From JBOHHM01 sp050725495 (GTDB lineage Bacteria; Pseudomonadota; Gammaproteobacteria; Burkholderiales; Burkholderiaceae_C), in the NCBI GenBank assembly GCA_050725495.1, contig JBOHHM010000292.1, positions 1-27,359 on the forward strand: a stretch of 27,359 bases of DNA, written 5' to 3'. Made by a program: the position numbers and the translations under genes. Under the pieces are notes generated by a model. The model did no database searches. It saw only the letters and a list, made by a program, of their open reading frames with translations, and was not told the origin of the DNA. Below are positions 13,447 to 21,498 of the stretch, in pieces (within the stretch, counting starts at the first letter, position 1; each line of letters starts with the position of its first letter).

Positions 13447-16392
13447 ATGCAAATCGCTTTGACCCCATCGTCCACTTCAAATGCCGGTGCAGGCTCTGCT
13501 GCTGCACCTGTGACCGACAGCGCAGTCAACCCGGTGGCCAGCGCCCTGGCTCACTACCAGATCATCCGCCGCAATGGCGCGGTGGTTCCGTTTGAGCCCA
13601 ACAAGATCGCCATTGCCATGATGAAGGCCTTCCTGGCCGTTCACGGCACGCAGGGCGCGGCCTCGGCCAGTGTGCGCGAGGTGGTCGATACCCTGACCCA
13701 GACCGTGGTGCGCGCCCTGATGCGCTCGCGCCCCGGCGGCGGCACCTTCCATATCGAGGACGTGCAGGACCAGGTGGAACTGGGCCTGATGCGTGGCGGC
13801 CACCACGAGGTGGCGCGCGCCTATGTGCTGTACCGCGAGAAGCGCTCGCAGGAGCGCTCCCACCAGACGACCGAAGCAGCGCCCGAGGCCTCGATCCTGC
13901 ATGTGATGGACGGCGGTCGGCGCGTGGCGCTCGATCTGGGCCGCATCCAGGGCCTGATCGAATCGGCCTGCGCCGGCTTGGGCGCGGACATCAAGCCCGA
14001 CCCCATCCTGGCCGAGACCATGCGCAACCTGTACGACGGCGTGCCCATGGACGAGGTCTACAAGGCCTCGATCCTGGCCGCGCGCACGCTGATCGAAAAG
14101 GACCCGGACTACACCTACGCCACGGCACGGCTGCTGCTGCACACGATTGCCAAGGAAGTGCTGGGCGCGGAAGTCACGCAGGCCGAGATGGCGCAAAGCT
14201 ATGCCGACTATTTCCCCCAGTTCATCCGCAAGGGCGTGGACGCCGAGCTGCTGGACGAGAAACTGCTGCAGTTCGACCTGGCCAGGCTGGGCGCCGCGCT
14301 CAAGGCTGAACGCGACCTCAAGTTCGACTACCTGGGCCTGCAAACCCTGTACGACCGCTACTTCCTGCATGTGCGCAAGACTCGCATCGAGCTGCCGCAA
14401 GCCTTCTTCATGCGCGTGGCCATGGGCCTGGCCCTCAACGAGACCGACCGCGAAGCCCGCGCCATCGAGTTTTATGAGGTGCTGTCCTCGTTCGACTTCA
14501 TGTCGAGCACGCCCACGCTGTTCAACAGCGGCACGCTGCGCTCGCAGCTGTCCTCCTGCTACCTGACCACGGTGCCCGACGACCTGGACGGCATCTACGA
14601 GTCGATCAAGGAGAACGCCCTGCTGTCCAAGTTCGCCGGCGGCCTGGGCAACGACTGGACCCGCGTGCGCGCCCTGGGCTCCCACATCAAGGGTACGAAC
14701 GGCGAATCTCAGGGCGTCGTGCCCTTCCTCAAGGTCGTCAACGACACGGCTGTCGCGGTGAACCAGGGCGGCAAGCGCAAGGGCGCGGTCTGCACCTACC
14801 TGGAAACCTGGCACCTGGACATTGAAGAGTTCCTGGAACTGCGCAAGAACACCGGCGACGACCGCCGCCGCACCCATGACATGAACACGGCCAACTGGAT
14901 CCCCGACCTGTTCATGCGCCGCGTGATGGAAAAAGGCGAATGGACGCTGTTCTCGCCGTCCAGCGTGCCCGACCTGCACGACAAGTTCGGCGCCGACTTC
15001 GAGCGCGCCTATGTGGCCTACGAAGCAAAGGCCGCACGCGGCGAGATCAGGCCCGCGCGCAAGGTCCAGGCCACCGATCTGTGGCGCAAGATGCTGACCA
15101 TGCTGTTCGAGACCGGCCACCCCTGGATCACGTTCAAGGACGCCTGCAATGTGCGCTCGCCCCAGCAGCATGCCGGCGTGGTGCACTCCTCCAACCTGTG
15201 CACCGAGATCACGCTCAACACCAGCGACACCGAAACCGCGGTCTGCAACCTGGGCTCGATCAACCTGCTGCAGCACTTGAAGAACGGGCCCGCCGGCTCG
15301 ACCGGCGGCTCCAAGCTTCTGGATCACGACAAGCTCAAGAAGACGATTGTCACGGCCATGCGCATGCTGGACAACGTGATCGACATCAACTACTACGCGG
15401 TCAAGAAGGCGCGCGACTCCAACCTGCGCCACCGTCCGGTGGGCCTGGGCCTGATGGCCTTCCAGGACAGTCTGTACGAGCTGCGCATTCCCTACGCGTC
15501 GCAGGCCGCCGTGGAGTTCGCCGACCAGTCCATGGAAGCCATCTGCTACTACGCCTACTGGGCCTCGACCGAGCTGGCCAGGGAGCGCGGCCCCTACGAG
15601 AGCTACAAGGGCTCGCTCTGGGACCGGGGCATCCTGCCGCTGGACACGCTGGAGCTGCTCGCGAAGGAGCGCGGCGGCTATGCCGAGGTCGACCGCTCTT
15701 CCACCCTGGATTGGGAGGCGCTGCGCCAGAAGATGGCTGCCGACGGCATGCGCAACTCCAACTGCGTCGCGATCGCGCCCACGGCCACCATTTCCAACAT
15801 CATCGGCGTCGACGCCTCGATCGAACCCTGTTTCGGCAACCTGTCGGTCAAGTCCAACCTGTCGGGCGAGTTCACCGTAATCAACAGCTACCTAGTGCGC
15901 GACCTCAAGCGCCTGGGCCTGTGGGACGATGTGATGGTGGTGGACCTCAAGCACTTTGACGGTTCGTTGCGCCCGATCGACCGTGTGCCGCAGGACGTCA
16001 AGGCGCTGTACTCCACCGCCTTTGAAGTGGAGACCACCTGGCTGGTGGAGGCCGCCGCGCGTCGCCAGAAGTGGATCGACCAGGCCCAGTCGCTCAACAT
16101 CTACATTGCAGGCGCCTCGGGCAAGAAGCTCGACGACACCTACAAGCTGGCCTGGCTGCGCGGCCTGAAGACCACCTACTACCTGCGCACCGTGGGCGCC
16201 ACCCACGCCGAGAAGTCGACCGTGACCGCAGGCCGGCTCAACGCCGTGTCTTCCGGCGGCGAATCGCAAGGCGTTGGCATGAGCGCCCTCGAGGCAGCGG
16301 CCGCTGCTGCGCAAGCGCAGATGGACGCAGCGCCTGCGACCGACATCAAGTTCTGCGCCATCGATGATCCGACCTGCGAGGCCTGCCAATAA
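13447..16392 (+). CDS. nrdA: Class Ia ribonucleoside-diphosphate reductase, alpha (large) subunit NrdA
   Basis: The 981-residue subunit starts at ATG 13447 after an AGAAGAGGA ribosome-binding site. An ATP-cone begins near residue 37 (YQIIRRNGAVVPFEPNKI), and a second, less typical cone-like region spans residues ~150-240, as in two-cone NrdAs such as that of Pseudomonas aeruginosa. Active-site residues are C371 (SSCYLT), N583/C585/E587 (SNLCTEI) and C600 (AVCNLGSIN). The radical-transfer tyrosine pair is Y911-Y912. The redox-relay cysteines C977 and C980 form the C-terminal CEACQ. It reduces NDPs to dNDPs with NrdB. Upstream NrdR-like boxes predict repression when dNTPs are plentiful, and the ATP-cone gives dATP feedback on the enzyme. 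Confidence 0.97.
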   Translation: MQIALTPSSTSNAGAGSAAAPVTDSAVNPVASALAHYQIIRRNGAVVPFEPNKIAIAMMKAFLAVHGTQGAASASVREVVDTLTQTVVRALMRSRPGGGTFHIEDVQDQVELGLMRGGHHEVARAYVLYREKRSQERSHQTTEAAPEASILHVMDGGRRVALDLGRIQGLIESACAGLGADIKPDPILAETMRNLYDGVPMDEVYKASILAARTLIEKDPDYTYATARLLLHTIAKEVLGAEVTQAEMAQSYADYFPQFIRKGVDAELLDEKLLQFDLARLGAALKAERDLKFDYLGLQTLYDRYFLHVRKTRIELPQAFFMRVAMGLALNETDREARAIEFYEVLSSFDFMSSTPTLFNSGTLRSQLSSCYLTTVPDDLDGIYESIKENALLSKFAGGLGNDWTRVRALGSHIKGTNGESQGVVPFLKVVNDTAVAVNQGGKRKGAVCTYLETWHLDIEEFLELRKNTGDDRRRTHDMNTANWIPDLFMRRVMEKGEWTLFSPSSVPDLHDKFGADFERAYVAYEAKAARGEIRPARKVQATDLWRKMLTMLFETGHPWITFKDACNVRSPQQHAGVVHSSNLCTEITLNTSDTETAVCNLGSINLLQHLKNGPAGSTGGSKLLDHDKLKKTIVTAMRMLDNVIDINYYAVKKARDSNLRHRPVGLGLMAFQDSLYELRIPYASQAAVEFADQSMEAICYYAYWASTELARERGPYESYKGSLWDRGILPLDTLELLAKERGGYAEVDRSSTLDWEALRQKMAADGMRNSNCVAIAPTATISNIIGVDASIEPCFGNLSVKSNLSGEFTVINSYLVRDLKRLGLWDDVMVVDLKHFDGSLRPIDRVPQDVKALYSTAFEVETTWLVEAAARRQKWIDQAQSLNIYIAGASGKKLDDTYKLAWLRGLKTTYYLRTVGATHAEKSTVTAGRLNAVSSGGESQGVGMSALEAAAAAAQAQMDAAPATDIKFCAIDDPTCEACQ

Positions 16393-16452
16393 CTGCGCCG
16401 GCATGGCAGCGCCAACATGCGATGCGATAGATGCAGTAGAGCAACAAAATCA

Positions 16453-16494
16453 AGCGGCGATGTGAATGAACACTTTCCATTTCTCATCGCTGCT
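16453..16494 (+). other. Possible stem-loop in the nrdA-nrdB spacer
   Basis: The arms AGCGGCGATG (16453-16462) and CATCGCTGCT (16485-16494) form a 10-bp stem with one G-T pair and a 22-base loop, in the 128-base gap ahead of nrdB. It is followed by TTCATAATCT, not a full T-tract. It might adjust subunit ratio or mRNA processing; this is inferred from position only. Confidence 0.35.
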
Positions 16495-16520
16495 TTCATA
16501 ATCTGAATATTGGAAGACCT

Positions 16521-17753
16521 ATGTTGACCTGGGACGAAGAAGTCAAGCCCTCATCGCCGACAGCATTGAGCAGCGGTTTCCTCGGCAACCGCGAGGGGGG
16601 GCTTCCTTCTCTTTCTGCAGCATCAGCTGCAAATGCTCAGCCTGCCGTGCGCGCTTTGAACGACAGTGCTGTGATGCCCTCCCCGACACAAACCACTCCT
16701 GCTGCTGGGCCTCAAGCGACTGCCAGCAGGGAGCGCCGCCGCGTCAATGCGGCCGACAAGCGCATCATCAACGGCCAGACCGATGTGAACCAGCTGGTGC
16801 CGTTCAAGTACAAGTGGGCCTGGGAAAAATACCTCGCCACCTGCGCCAACCACTGGATGCCGCAGGAAGTGAACATGAACCGCGACATCGCGCTCTGGAA
16901 GGACCCGAACGGGCTGACCGAGGACGAGCGCCGCATCGTCAAGCGCAACCTCGGCTTCTTCGTGACCGCCGACTCGCTGGCCGCCAACAACATCGTGCTG
17001 GGCACCTACCGCCACATCACGGCGCCCGAGTGCCGCCAGTTCCTGTTGCGCCAGGCCTTCGAGGAAGCCATTCACACCCATGCCTACCAGTACATCGTGG
17101 AATCGCTGGGCCTGGATGAAGGCGAAGTCTTCAACGCCTATAACGAGATCGAATCGATCCGCGACAAGGACCAGTTCCTGATTCCGTTCATCGAGGCGAT
17201 CATGAACCCGGACTTCAAGACCGGCACGCCCGAAGCCGACCAGACGCTGTTGAAGTCGCTGATCGTGTTTGCCTGTCTGATGGAAGGCCTGTTCTTCTAC
17301 GTGGGCTTCACGCAGATTCTGGCGCTGGGCCGCCAAAACAAGATGACCGGCGCGGCCGAGCAGTACCAGTACATCCTGCGCGACGAGTCCATGCACTGCA
17401 ATTTCGGCATCGACCTGATCAACCAGCTCAAGCTCGAGAACCCCCATCTGTGGACGGCCGAATTCAAGGCCGAGATCAAGGGCCTGTTCATGAAGGCGGT
17501 CGAGCTCGAGTACCGCTACGCCGAGGACACGATGCCGCGCGGCGTGCTCGGCATGAACGCATCGATGTTCAAGGGCTATCTGCGCTACATCGCCAATCGC
17601 CGCGCCACGCAGATCGGCCTGGAGGCGCTGTTCCCGAACGAGGAGAACCCCTTCCCCTGGATGAGCGAGATGATTGACCTGAAGAAAGAGCGCAATTTCT
17701 TCGAAACCCGCGTGATCGAGTACCAGTCGGGTGGCGCGCTTTCCTGGGATTGA
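16521..17753 (+). CDS. nrdB: Class Ia ribonucleoside-diphosphate reductase, beta (small) subunit NrdB
   Basis: This 410-residue di-iron subunit starts at ATG 16521. Metal ligands and the radical residue follow the class Ia pattern: D151 (TADSLAANN), E182 and H185 with the radical tyrosine Y189 (EEAIHTHAYQYI), a glutamate in LMEGLFFYVGF, and E289/H292 (DESMHCNFG). The C-terminus (SGGALSWD) is the short tail that docks on NrdA. About 75 N-terminal residues are low-complexity Ser/Ala/Pro sequence ahead of the conserved core, which begins near NAADKRIINGQTDVN, so the protein is longer than E. coli NrdB (about 376). It lies 128 bases after nrdA and is probably co-transcribed. Confidence 0.97.
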   Translation: MLTWDEEVKPSSPTALSSGFLGNREGGLPSLSAASAANAQPAVRALNDSAVMPSPTQTTPAAGPQATASRERRRVNAADKRIINGQTDVNQLVPFKYKWAWEKYLATCANHWMPQEVNMNRDIALWKDPNGLTEDERRIVKRNLGFFVTADSLAANNIVLGTYRHITAPECRQFLLRQAFEEAIHTHAYQYIVESLGLDEGEVFNAYNEIESIRDKDQFLIPFIEAIMNPDFKTGTPEADQTLLKSLIVFACLMEGLFFYVGFTQILALGRQNKMTGAAEQYQYILRDESMHCNFGIDLINQLKLENPHLWTAEFKAEIKGLFMKAVELEYRYAEDTMPRGVLGMNASMFKGYLRYIANRRATQIGLEALFPNEENPFPWMSEMIDLKKERNFFETRVIEYQSGGALSWD

Positions 17754-17787
17754 GGTTTTATCAACAAAAATGACAACAAGAATTGCA

Positions 17788-17901
17788 CCAGCCGTCGATC
17801 ACGCCACAGAGCATGGCAACGGCTGGCGCACCCCTGTTCATGGTGCTGGACGTTGCTCCAACGCCATGGATCGCTTCATGCAATCCAACAACAGCATGAA
17901 G
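17788..17901 (+). promoter_or_regulatory. Structured leader between nrdB and the histone H1-like gene
   Basis: Two perfect 8-bp inverted repeats lie in tandem in this 179-base spacer: CCAGCCGT (17788-17795) with ACGGCTGG (17819-17826), which encloses a smaller GCCA/TGGC pair, and CTTCATGC (17874-17881) with GCATGAAG (17894-17901). The second ends 19 bases before the AAGGAG ribosome-binding site. There is no T-tract, so these look more like leader-RNA structure or protein-binding palindromes than a terminator for nrdB. Confidence 0.4.
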
Positions 17902-17932
17902 TGCTCTTTGCAATTTGATCAAGGAGAAAATG

Positions 17933-18427
17933 ATGGCAACTGCGAAGAAACCGGCCGCAAAAAAGGCCCCTGCAAAAAAAGCTCCCACCAAGAAAGCCCC
18001 TGCTAAAAAAGTAGCGGCCAAGAAGGACCCGGCGAAAAAAGCCGCAACGGCCAAAAAGGCTGCACCGGCCAAAAAAGCCGTCGCCAAAAAAGCCCCTGCC
18101 AAGAAAGTAGTGGCCAAAAAAACGCCCGCGAAGAAAGCTGCACCGGCCAAAAAAGCCGTCGTCAAAAAGGCCCCTGCCAAAAAGGCCCCTGCCAAAAAAG
18201 TAGCGGCAAAAAAAGCGCCAGCGAAAAAGGCCGTAACCAAGAAAGCCCCGGCGAAGAAAGCGGCGGCGAAAAAACCGGCGGCCAAGAAAGCAGCGAAGAA
18301 ACCCGCTGCGAAGAAAGCTGCGAAAGCACCCGCTGCCAAAGTAGTGACGCCACCGCCGGCGCCTACAGCTCAGACCACGCTGAGCCCGCAGGCCGCTTGG
18401 CCCTTCCCCACGGGAAGCAAGCCCTAA
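17933..18427 (+). CDS. Histone H1-like Lys/Ala/Pro-repeat DNA-binding protein
   Basis: This 164-residue protein is made almost entirely of imperfect KKAPA/KKAAP/KKVAA repeats up to residue ~130, then has a distinct Pro/Thr-rich tail ending in AAWPFPTGSKP. ATG 17933 is preferred over 17930 because it is 6 bases after AAGGAG. The composition is like the C-terminal domain of eukaryotic H1 and bacterial relatives (AlgP, Bordetella BpH1). Such proteins bind DNA without sequence preference and can condense the nucleoid or tune expression. Two identical 25-base DNA segments (18059-18083 and 18137-18161) show recent internal duplication, and repeat number probably differs between strains. It has its own structured leader and a strong terminator. 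The role is inferred from composition. Confidence 0.88.
   Translation: MATAKKPAAKKAPAKKAPTKKAPAKKVAAKKDPAKKAATAKKAAPAKKAVAKKAPAKKVVAKKTPAKKAAPAKKAVVKKAPAKKAPAKKVAAKKAPAKKAVTKKAPAKKAAAKKPAAKKAAKKPAAKKAAKAPAAKVVTPPPAPTAQTTLSPQAAWPFPTGSKP
18059..18161 (+). repeat. Internal 78-bp-period duplication in the H1-like gene
   Basis: A 25-base segment beginning GCTGCACCGGCC occurs identically at 18059-18083 and 18137-18161, exactly 78 bases (26 codons) apart and in frame. It marks the unit by which the PAKKA region expands or contracts. Confidence 0.8.
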
Positions 18428-18450
18428 GCCGCCAGCGGTTTTACCGCCTC

Positions 18451-18484
18451 AAGCCCGGTGCCGCAAGGCATCGGGCTTTTTCTA
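18451..18484 (+). terminator. Strong rho-independent terminator after the H1-like gene
   Basis: A 12-bp stem (AAGCCCGGTGCC at 18451-18462, GGCATCGGGCTT at 18467-18478, one G-T pair) is closed by a GCAA tetraloop and followed by a T-tract. The tail touches the stop codon of the convergent PfkB-family gene. Read from that strand the hairpin lacks a good T-run, so it mainly serves the plus strand. Confidence 0.93.
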
Positions 18485-19384
18485 CAGCCCGACCGCCTGC
18501 AAATCCACGCTGTAGTTCTGCGGCCCGCGCTGGGCAATTTTGAGCGCCCCGATGCGGTTGCCCAGTTCCGCGCAGCGCGTCAGCGACCAGCCGCGCTCCA
18601 GCCCGTACAGCAGTGCGCCGCGCCAGGCATCGCCGCAGCCCGTGGGGTCGATCACGGCACTGGGCTGCACCGGCGGCACCAGGGTCTTCTCCCCGTCGAT
18701 CCAGACCTCGCAGCCCTCGGCGCCCAAGGTCACGATCAAACCCTGCACACGGCGCGAGAGCTCGGCGTTGCTCCAGCCCGTGCGGTCGCTGAGCATCTTG
18801 CCTTCGTAGTCATTGACCGTGACCCAGCTCGCCTGTCCGACGAAATGCGCCAGCTCCTGACCATCGAACATGGGCAGGCCCTGGCCCGGATCGAACACAA
18901 AGGGAATGCCGGCGGCCTGGAACTGCTGCGCATGCTGCAGCATCGCCTCGCGCCCATCGGGCGAGATGATGCCCAGCTTGATGTCGCTGCGCGCCGCGAT
19001 CTGCGTGATATGAGCCTGCATCATCGCGCCGGGGTGAAAGGCCGTGATCTGGTTGTTGTCGCGGTCGGTCATGATCATGGCCTGCGCGGTGTAGGCGTCG
19101 GCTACCTCGCGCACGAACTCGGTACTGATGCCCAGGGCTTTGAGGCGCTGCAGGTAGTCGGCGCCGTCGTTGCCGATCGTGGCCATGGGCAGCGGTTCGC
19201 CGCCCAGGGCCTTGAGGCTGTAGGCGATGTTGCCGGCACACCCGCCGAAGTCGCGCCGCAGGGCGGGCACCAGAAACGAGACGTTGAGGATATGGAGCTG
19301 GTTGGGCAGGATTTGCTCGGCAAACCGGCCCTCGAAGCTCATGATGGTGTCAAAGGCCAGAGAGCCACAAATGATTGCTGCCAT
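18482..19384 (-). CDS. PfkB-family carbohydrate/nucleoside kinase (adenosine kinase-like)
   Basis: The 300-residue kinase starts at ATG 19384 (MAAIICGSLAFDTI); an extra 19 codons upstream are open but not family-like. It shows the PfkB signatures: an N-terminal GGCAGNIAYSLKALGG glycine-rich motif and the C-terminal DPTGCGDAWRGAL motif, with catalytic base D252 in the anion hole. The overall sequence resembles proteins annotated as adenosine kinase, but ribokinase-family substrates cannot be read reliably from sequence. It would phosphorylate a sugar or nucleoside hydroxyl using ATP in the cytoplasm. It lies 22 bases after the DUF3426 gene and ends the long minus-strand run at the shared terminator. 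Confidence 0.88.
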   Translation of the reverse strand: MAAIICGSLAFDTIMSFEGRFAEQILPNQLHILNVSFLVPALRRDFGGCAGNIAYSLKALGGEPLPMATIGNDGADYLQRLKALGISTEFVREVADAYTAQAMIMTDRDNNQITAFHPGAMMQAHITQIAARSDIKLGIISPDGREAMLQHAQQFQAAGIPFVFDPGQGLPMFDGQELAHFVGQASWVTVNDYEGKMLSDRTGWSNAELSRRVQGLIVTLGAEGCEVWIDGEKTLVPPVQPSAVIDPTGCGDAWRGALLYGLERGWSLTRCAELGNRIGALKIAQRGPQNYSVDLQAVGL

Positions 19385-19406
19385 GGTGAAGCTTGGAGAA
19401 ACAAAG

Positions 19407-20468
19407 TTAGGGATAAAACGCCAGCACGCGGTAGCCGGCAATGCGCGCTGCGCTGCCGTTGGCCGCGACGCCGAGGGCCAAGGAGCCGCTCCACTCGGCG
19501 CCGGCGGCCAGCACTGCGGCGGCCCCGAGGTCGGCGGGCATGAGCACGCGTCGCAGCACCGGCCGGTCCTGGGTGTCGGTCAGCGAAAGCTCGACGCCCG
19601 GCATGGCCAGCTCGGTGGACGCGGTGTTCTTGATCGTGAAGTTGAGCCGGTAGGTGTCGCCACGGGTCTTGTTGAATGAAGAACTGTCAATAACGATGGC
19701 CTCGATCTGCCGCCGTGGTGCCACGGTACAGGCCAGAGGCTCGCACAGCTGATGCAGCAGGGGTTTGAGCCGCGGCTCCAGGGCCGCAAGCCGGTCGCGC
19801 TCATGCACCGCCAACTGCAGCGCCAGGCCAACCAGCAGAGCCAGGCACAGTAGGACCAGCAGAGCGCGGATCAGAGGCCGGCGCCAGAACGCCTTGCGCC
19901 GGGCCTCTTGCACAAACGAGATTTGCTGCAGCCCCGGCTCGAGGAGTTCCGAGGACTCGAAAGCCGGCTCGCTGTCACTCGAAGATATCGGCGCCGCCAC
20001 CTCAACCGGCGGCGCAGGCCACGCTGCGTCCGGATCTGCCGGCTGCGCCGCGACTTCGGCGACCAGGGATTCGGCACCGATGGTGGCGGGCTCCGCGGGT
20101 TCGCTGCCGAGCGCCGCGGCCGCAAGCGGCTCGTGCAGCTCGGGCTCCTGGCGCTCGGGCTCGGCCAGGGCCGATGACGGCGCGATGGCAGCATCGAAAG
20201 ACGGCTCCACATCGTCTGCGGTCGGGCCGCCAAGCGGTGTAGCGGCCTCGTCACAGAACTGAGCCGCCTCGCTGACGGGCGCGGTTGGGGCCACATCCAC
20301 GGCGGGCACGGGCTGCACGGCCAGCCCGCTCGCCTGCTGCAGCTGCGCGGCCGCATCAAAGATCTCGGCGCAATGGCCACAGCGGACCCAGCCCTCGGAA
20401 ATCCTGAGTTGATCGGGCACGACTTTGAACATCGTCCCGCAGGCAGGGCAGCGTGTGATCAGGCTCAT
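19407..20468 (-). CDS. Zinc-ribbon (MJ0042-type) and DUF3426 domain membrane protein
   Basis: The protein is 353 residues from ATG 20468; the frame is open further upstream, but that part overlaps prmA in another frame. The N-terminus is an MJ0042-type zinc ribbon with C7, C10, C30 and C33 (TRCPACGTMF and RCGHCAEIFDA). A long acidic Pro/Ala/Glu-rich linker (about residues 45-185) follows, then one transmembrane helix (residues ~199-221) and a C-terminal DUF3426 beta-domain of about 110 residues, probably periplasmic. The function of this widespread betaproteobacterial protein is unknown. The layout of cytosolic zinc ribbon, tether and periplasmic domain suggests signalling or scaffold duty. 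It is 38 bases downstream of prmA. Confidence 0.85.
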   Translation of the reverse strand: MSLITRCPACGTMFKVVPDQLRISEGWVRCGHCAEIFDAAAQLQQASGLAVQPVPAVDVAPTAPVSEAAQFCDEAATPLGGPTADDVEPSFDAAIAPSSALAEPERQEPELHEPLAAAALGSEPAEPATIGAESLVAEVAAQPADPDAAWPAPPVEVAAPISSSDSEPAFESSELLEPGLQQISFVQEARRKAFWRRPLIRALLVLLCLALLVGLALQLAVHERDRLAALEPRLKPLLHQLCEPLACTVAPRRQIEAIVIDSSSFNKTRGDTYRLNFTIKNTASTELAMPGVELSLTDTQDRPVLRRVLMPADLGAAAVLAAGAEWSGSLALGVAANGSAARIAGYRVLAFYP

Positions 20469-20506
20469 GAGCGTCCGATTGTAGGGGCGCCCGGGCCCAC
20501 TACGGC

Positions 20507-21388
20507 TCAGCGCGTGGCCGTCATCAGAATCCAGCCTTCTTCGCTGTCGGCCACCGCCAGGCACATGTAGGGAGCGTAGGCCGCCTCGAGCTCTTCGGCC
20601 TGGCGCTCCAGAATGCCGGCCAGCACCAGTGCGCCCCCGGGCGCGACATGGGCGCACAGCAGGGGCGCCAGCACTTTGAGCGGCGTGGCCAGGATGTTGG
20701 CCAGCACCGTCTGGTACAAGCCGCTGGCCTGTTCGGGCAGGCCGGCGCGCAGGCTGGCGCCATTGGCCTGGGCATTGAGCACGGTGGACGCGACGGCGGC
20801 CTCGTCGATGTCCACGGCATCGATCTCGCGGGCGCCGTATTTCGCAGCGCCTATGGCCAGAATGCCGGAGCCGCAGCCGTAGTCCAGCACCCGCTGCCCC
20901 TGCACGCCATGGCGCGCGATCCAGCGCAGGCACATGCGGGTCGTAGGGTGGGTGCCGGTGCCAAAGGCCAGGCCCGGGTCCAGGCGGATGATCGTCCGCG
21001 CCTGGGCCGGCGGTTCGTGCCAGGTCGGCACGATCCAGAAGTCAGGCGTGATCTCCACCGGCGCGAACTGCGACTGCGTCAGGCGCACCCAGTCCTGATC
21101 CGGGACCTGGGTGATGCCCAATATCCGGCAATCCACAAAAAAATCCTGCACTGCCAGCAAGGATGCTGCGTCTTTCGCTATCAATTTAGTAGCAAACAGC
21201 GCCAGCACGCGGGAGCGCTGCCAGCCCTCCTTGGGCGGCGGCAGGCCCGGCTCGCCGAACAGCGCCTGCTCGGCATCGGTCTGGGCATCGGCGTCCTCGA
21301 CCGAGACACTCAGGGCATCGAGCGCGTCGAGCGCCTCGCTCAGGGTCTCGACCCGGTCTTCGGGGCACAGCAGGCTGAGTTCAAACAT
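20507..21388 (-). CDS. prmA: Ribosomal protein L11 methyltransferase PrmA
   Basis: This 293-residue SAM-dependent enzyme trimethylates ribosomal protein L11. It has an N-terminal substrate-recognition domain, a linker, and a class I methyltransferase core with motif I DYGCGSGILAIGAAKYGA, acidic loop VDIDEAAV, and post-motif LANILATPLKVLAPLL. The FGTGTHPTTRMCL stretch before motif I is characteristic of PrmA. Its place after accB-accC is conserved in many proteobacteria. Around residues 66-72 (ATKLIAK) the coding sequence contains a copy of the dispersed 17-bp palindrome (21177-21193), which may be a repeat insertion tolerated between the two domains. Confidence 0.95.
   Translation of the reverse strand: MFELSLLCPEDRVETLSEALDALDALSVSVEDADAQTDAEQALFGEPGLPPPKEGWQRSRVLALFATKLIAKDAASLLAVQDFFVDCRILGITQVPDQDWVRLTQSQFAPVEITPDFWIVPTWHEPPAQARTIIRLDPGLAFGTGTHPTTRMCLRWIARHGVQGQRVLDYGCGSGILAIGAAKYGAREIDAVDIDEAAVASTVLNAQANGASLRAGLPEQASGLYQTVLANILATPLKVLAPLLCAHVAPGGALVLAGILERQAEELEAAYAPYMCLAVADSEEGWILMTATR
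21177..21193 (-). repeat. GCTAC-N7-ATAGC dispersed palindromic repeat, copy 2
   Basis: On the minus strand it reads GCTACTAAATTGATAGC, in frame inside prmA. About 45 bases on (in minus-strand direction) a T7 run follows the motif, which could be the decayed end of a longer element. Confidence 0.6.
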
Positions 21389-21408
21389 TCAATGGTTGCC
21401 TTTGTTCT

Positions 21409-21493
21409 CAAAAAAGCGCCGGGCCGCCCCAAGCTTTTTTTGCTGACTGACCGGCCCAAAGTATCGCGCGACCGAAGGGAGCGAAACTTTGGG
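21409..21493 (-). other. accC-prmA intercistronic region with two inverted repeats
   Basis: The 110-base gap between accC and prmA carries two nested-looking structures. The first is CCCAAAGT (21455-21462) with ACTTTGGG (21486-21493), extended inward by TCGC/GCGA after one mismatch. The second is AAAAAAGC (21410-21417) with GCTTTTTT (21433-21440) around a GC-rich centre. In the minus-strand transcript the second ends in a T6 run and could act as a partial terminator or attenuator for prmA and the genes beyond. Confidence 0.5.
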
Positions 21494-21498
21494 ACGCT

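Noticed and set aside
13183..13452. 89-codon minus-strand open frame in the ampD-nrdA gap
   Set aside because: It covers the nrdA promoter and NrdR-like boxes, lacks a ribosome-binding site and has no recognisable sequence.
13477..15432. 651-codon minus-strand open frame opposite nrdA
   Set aside because: It is fully inside nrdA, whose active-site residues and ATP-cone are clear; the antisense translation has no family-like features.
17959..17965. A_AAA_AAG slippery heptamer in the H1-like gene as a programmed frameshift site
   Set aside because: Lysine-rich coding makes such heptamers inevitable, and I see no downstream stimulator or meaningful alternative frame.
17761..18339. 192-codon minus-strand open frame rich in Phe/Ala/Gly opposite the H1-like gene
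   Set aside because: The apparent hydrophobic repeat protein is only the complement of the Lys/Ala/Pro repeats; the plus strand has the ribosome-binding site and terminator.
17933..18427. Repeat tract as a CRISPR-like array
   Set aside because: The repeats are codon-periodic, in frame and encode a PAKKA protein; there are no unique spacers of constant length.
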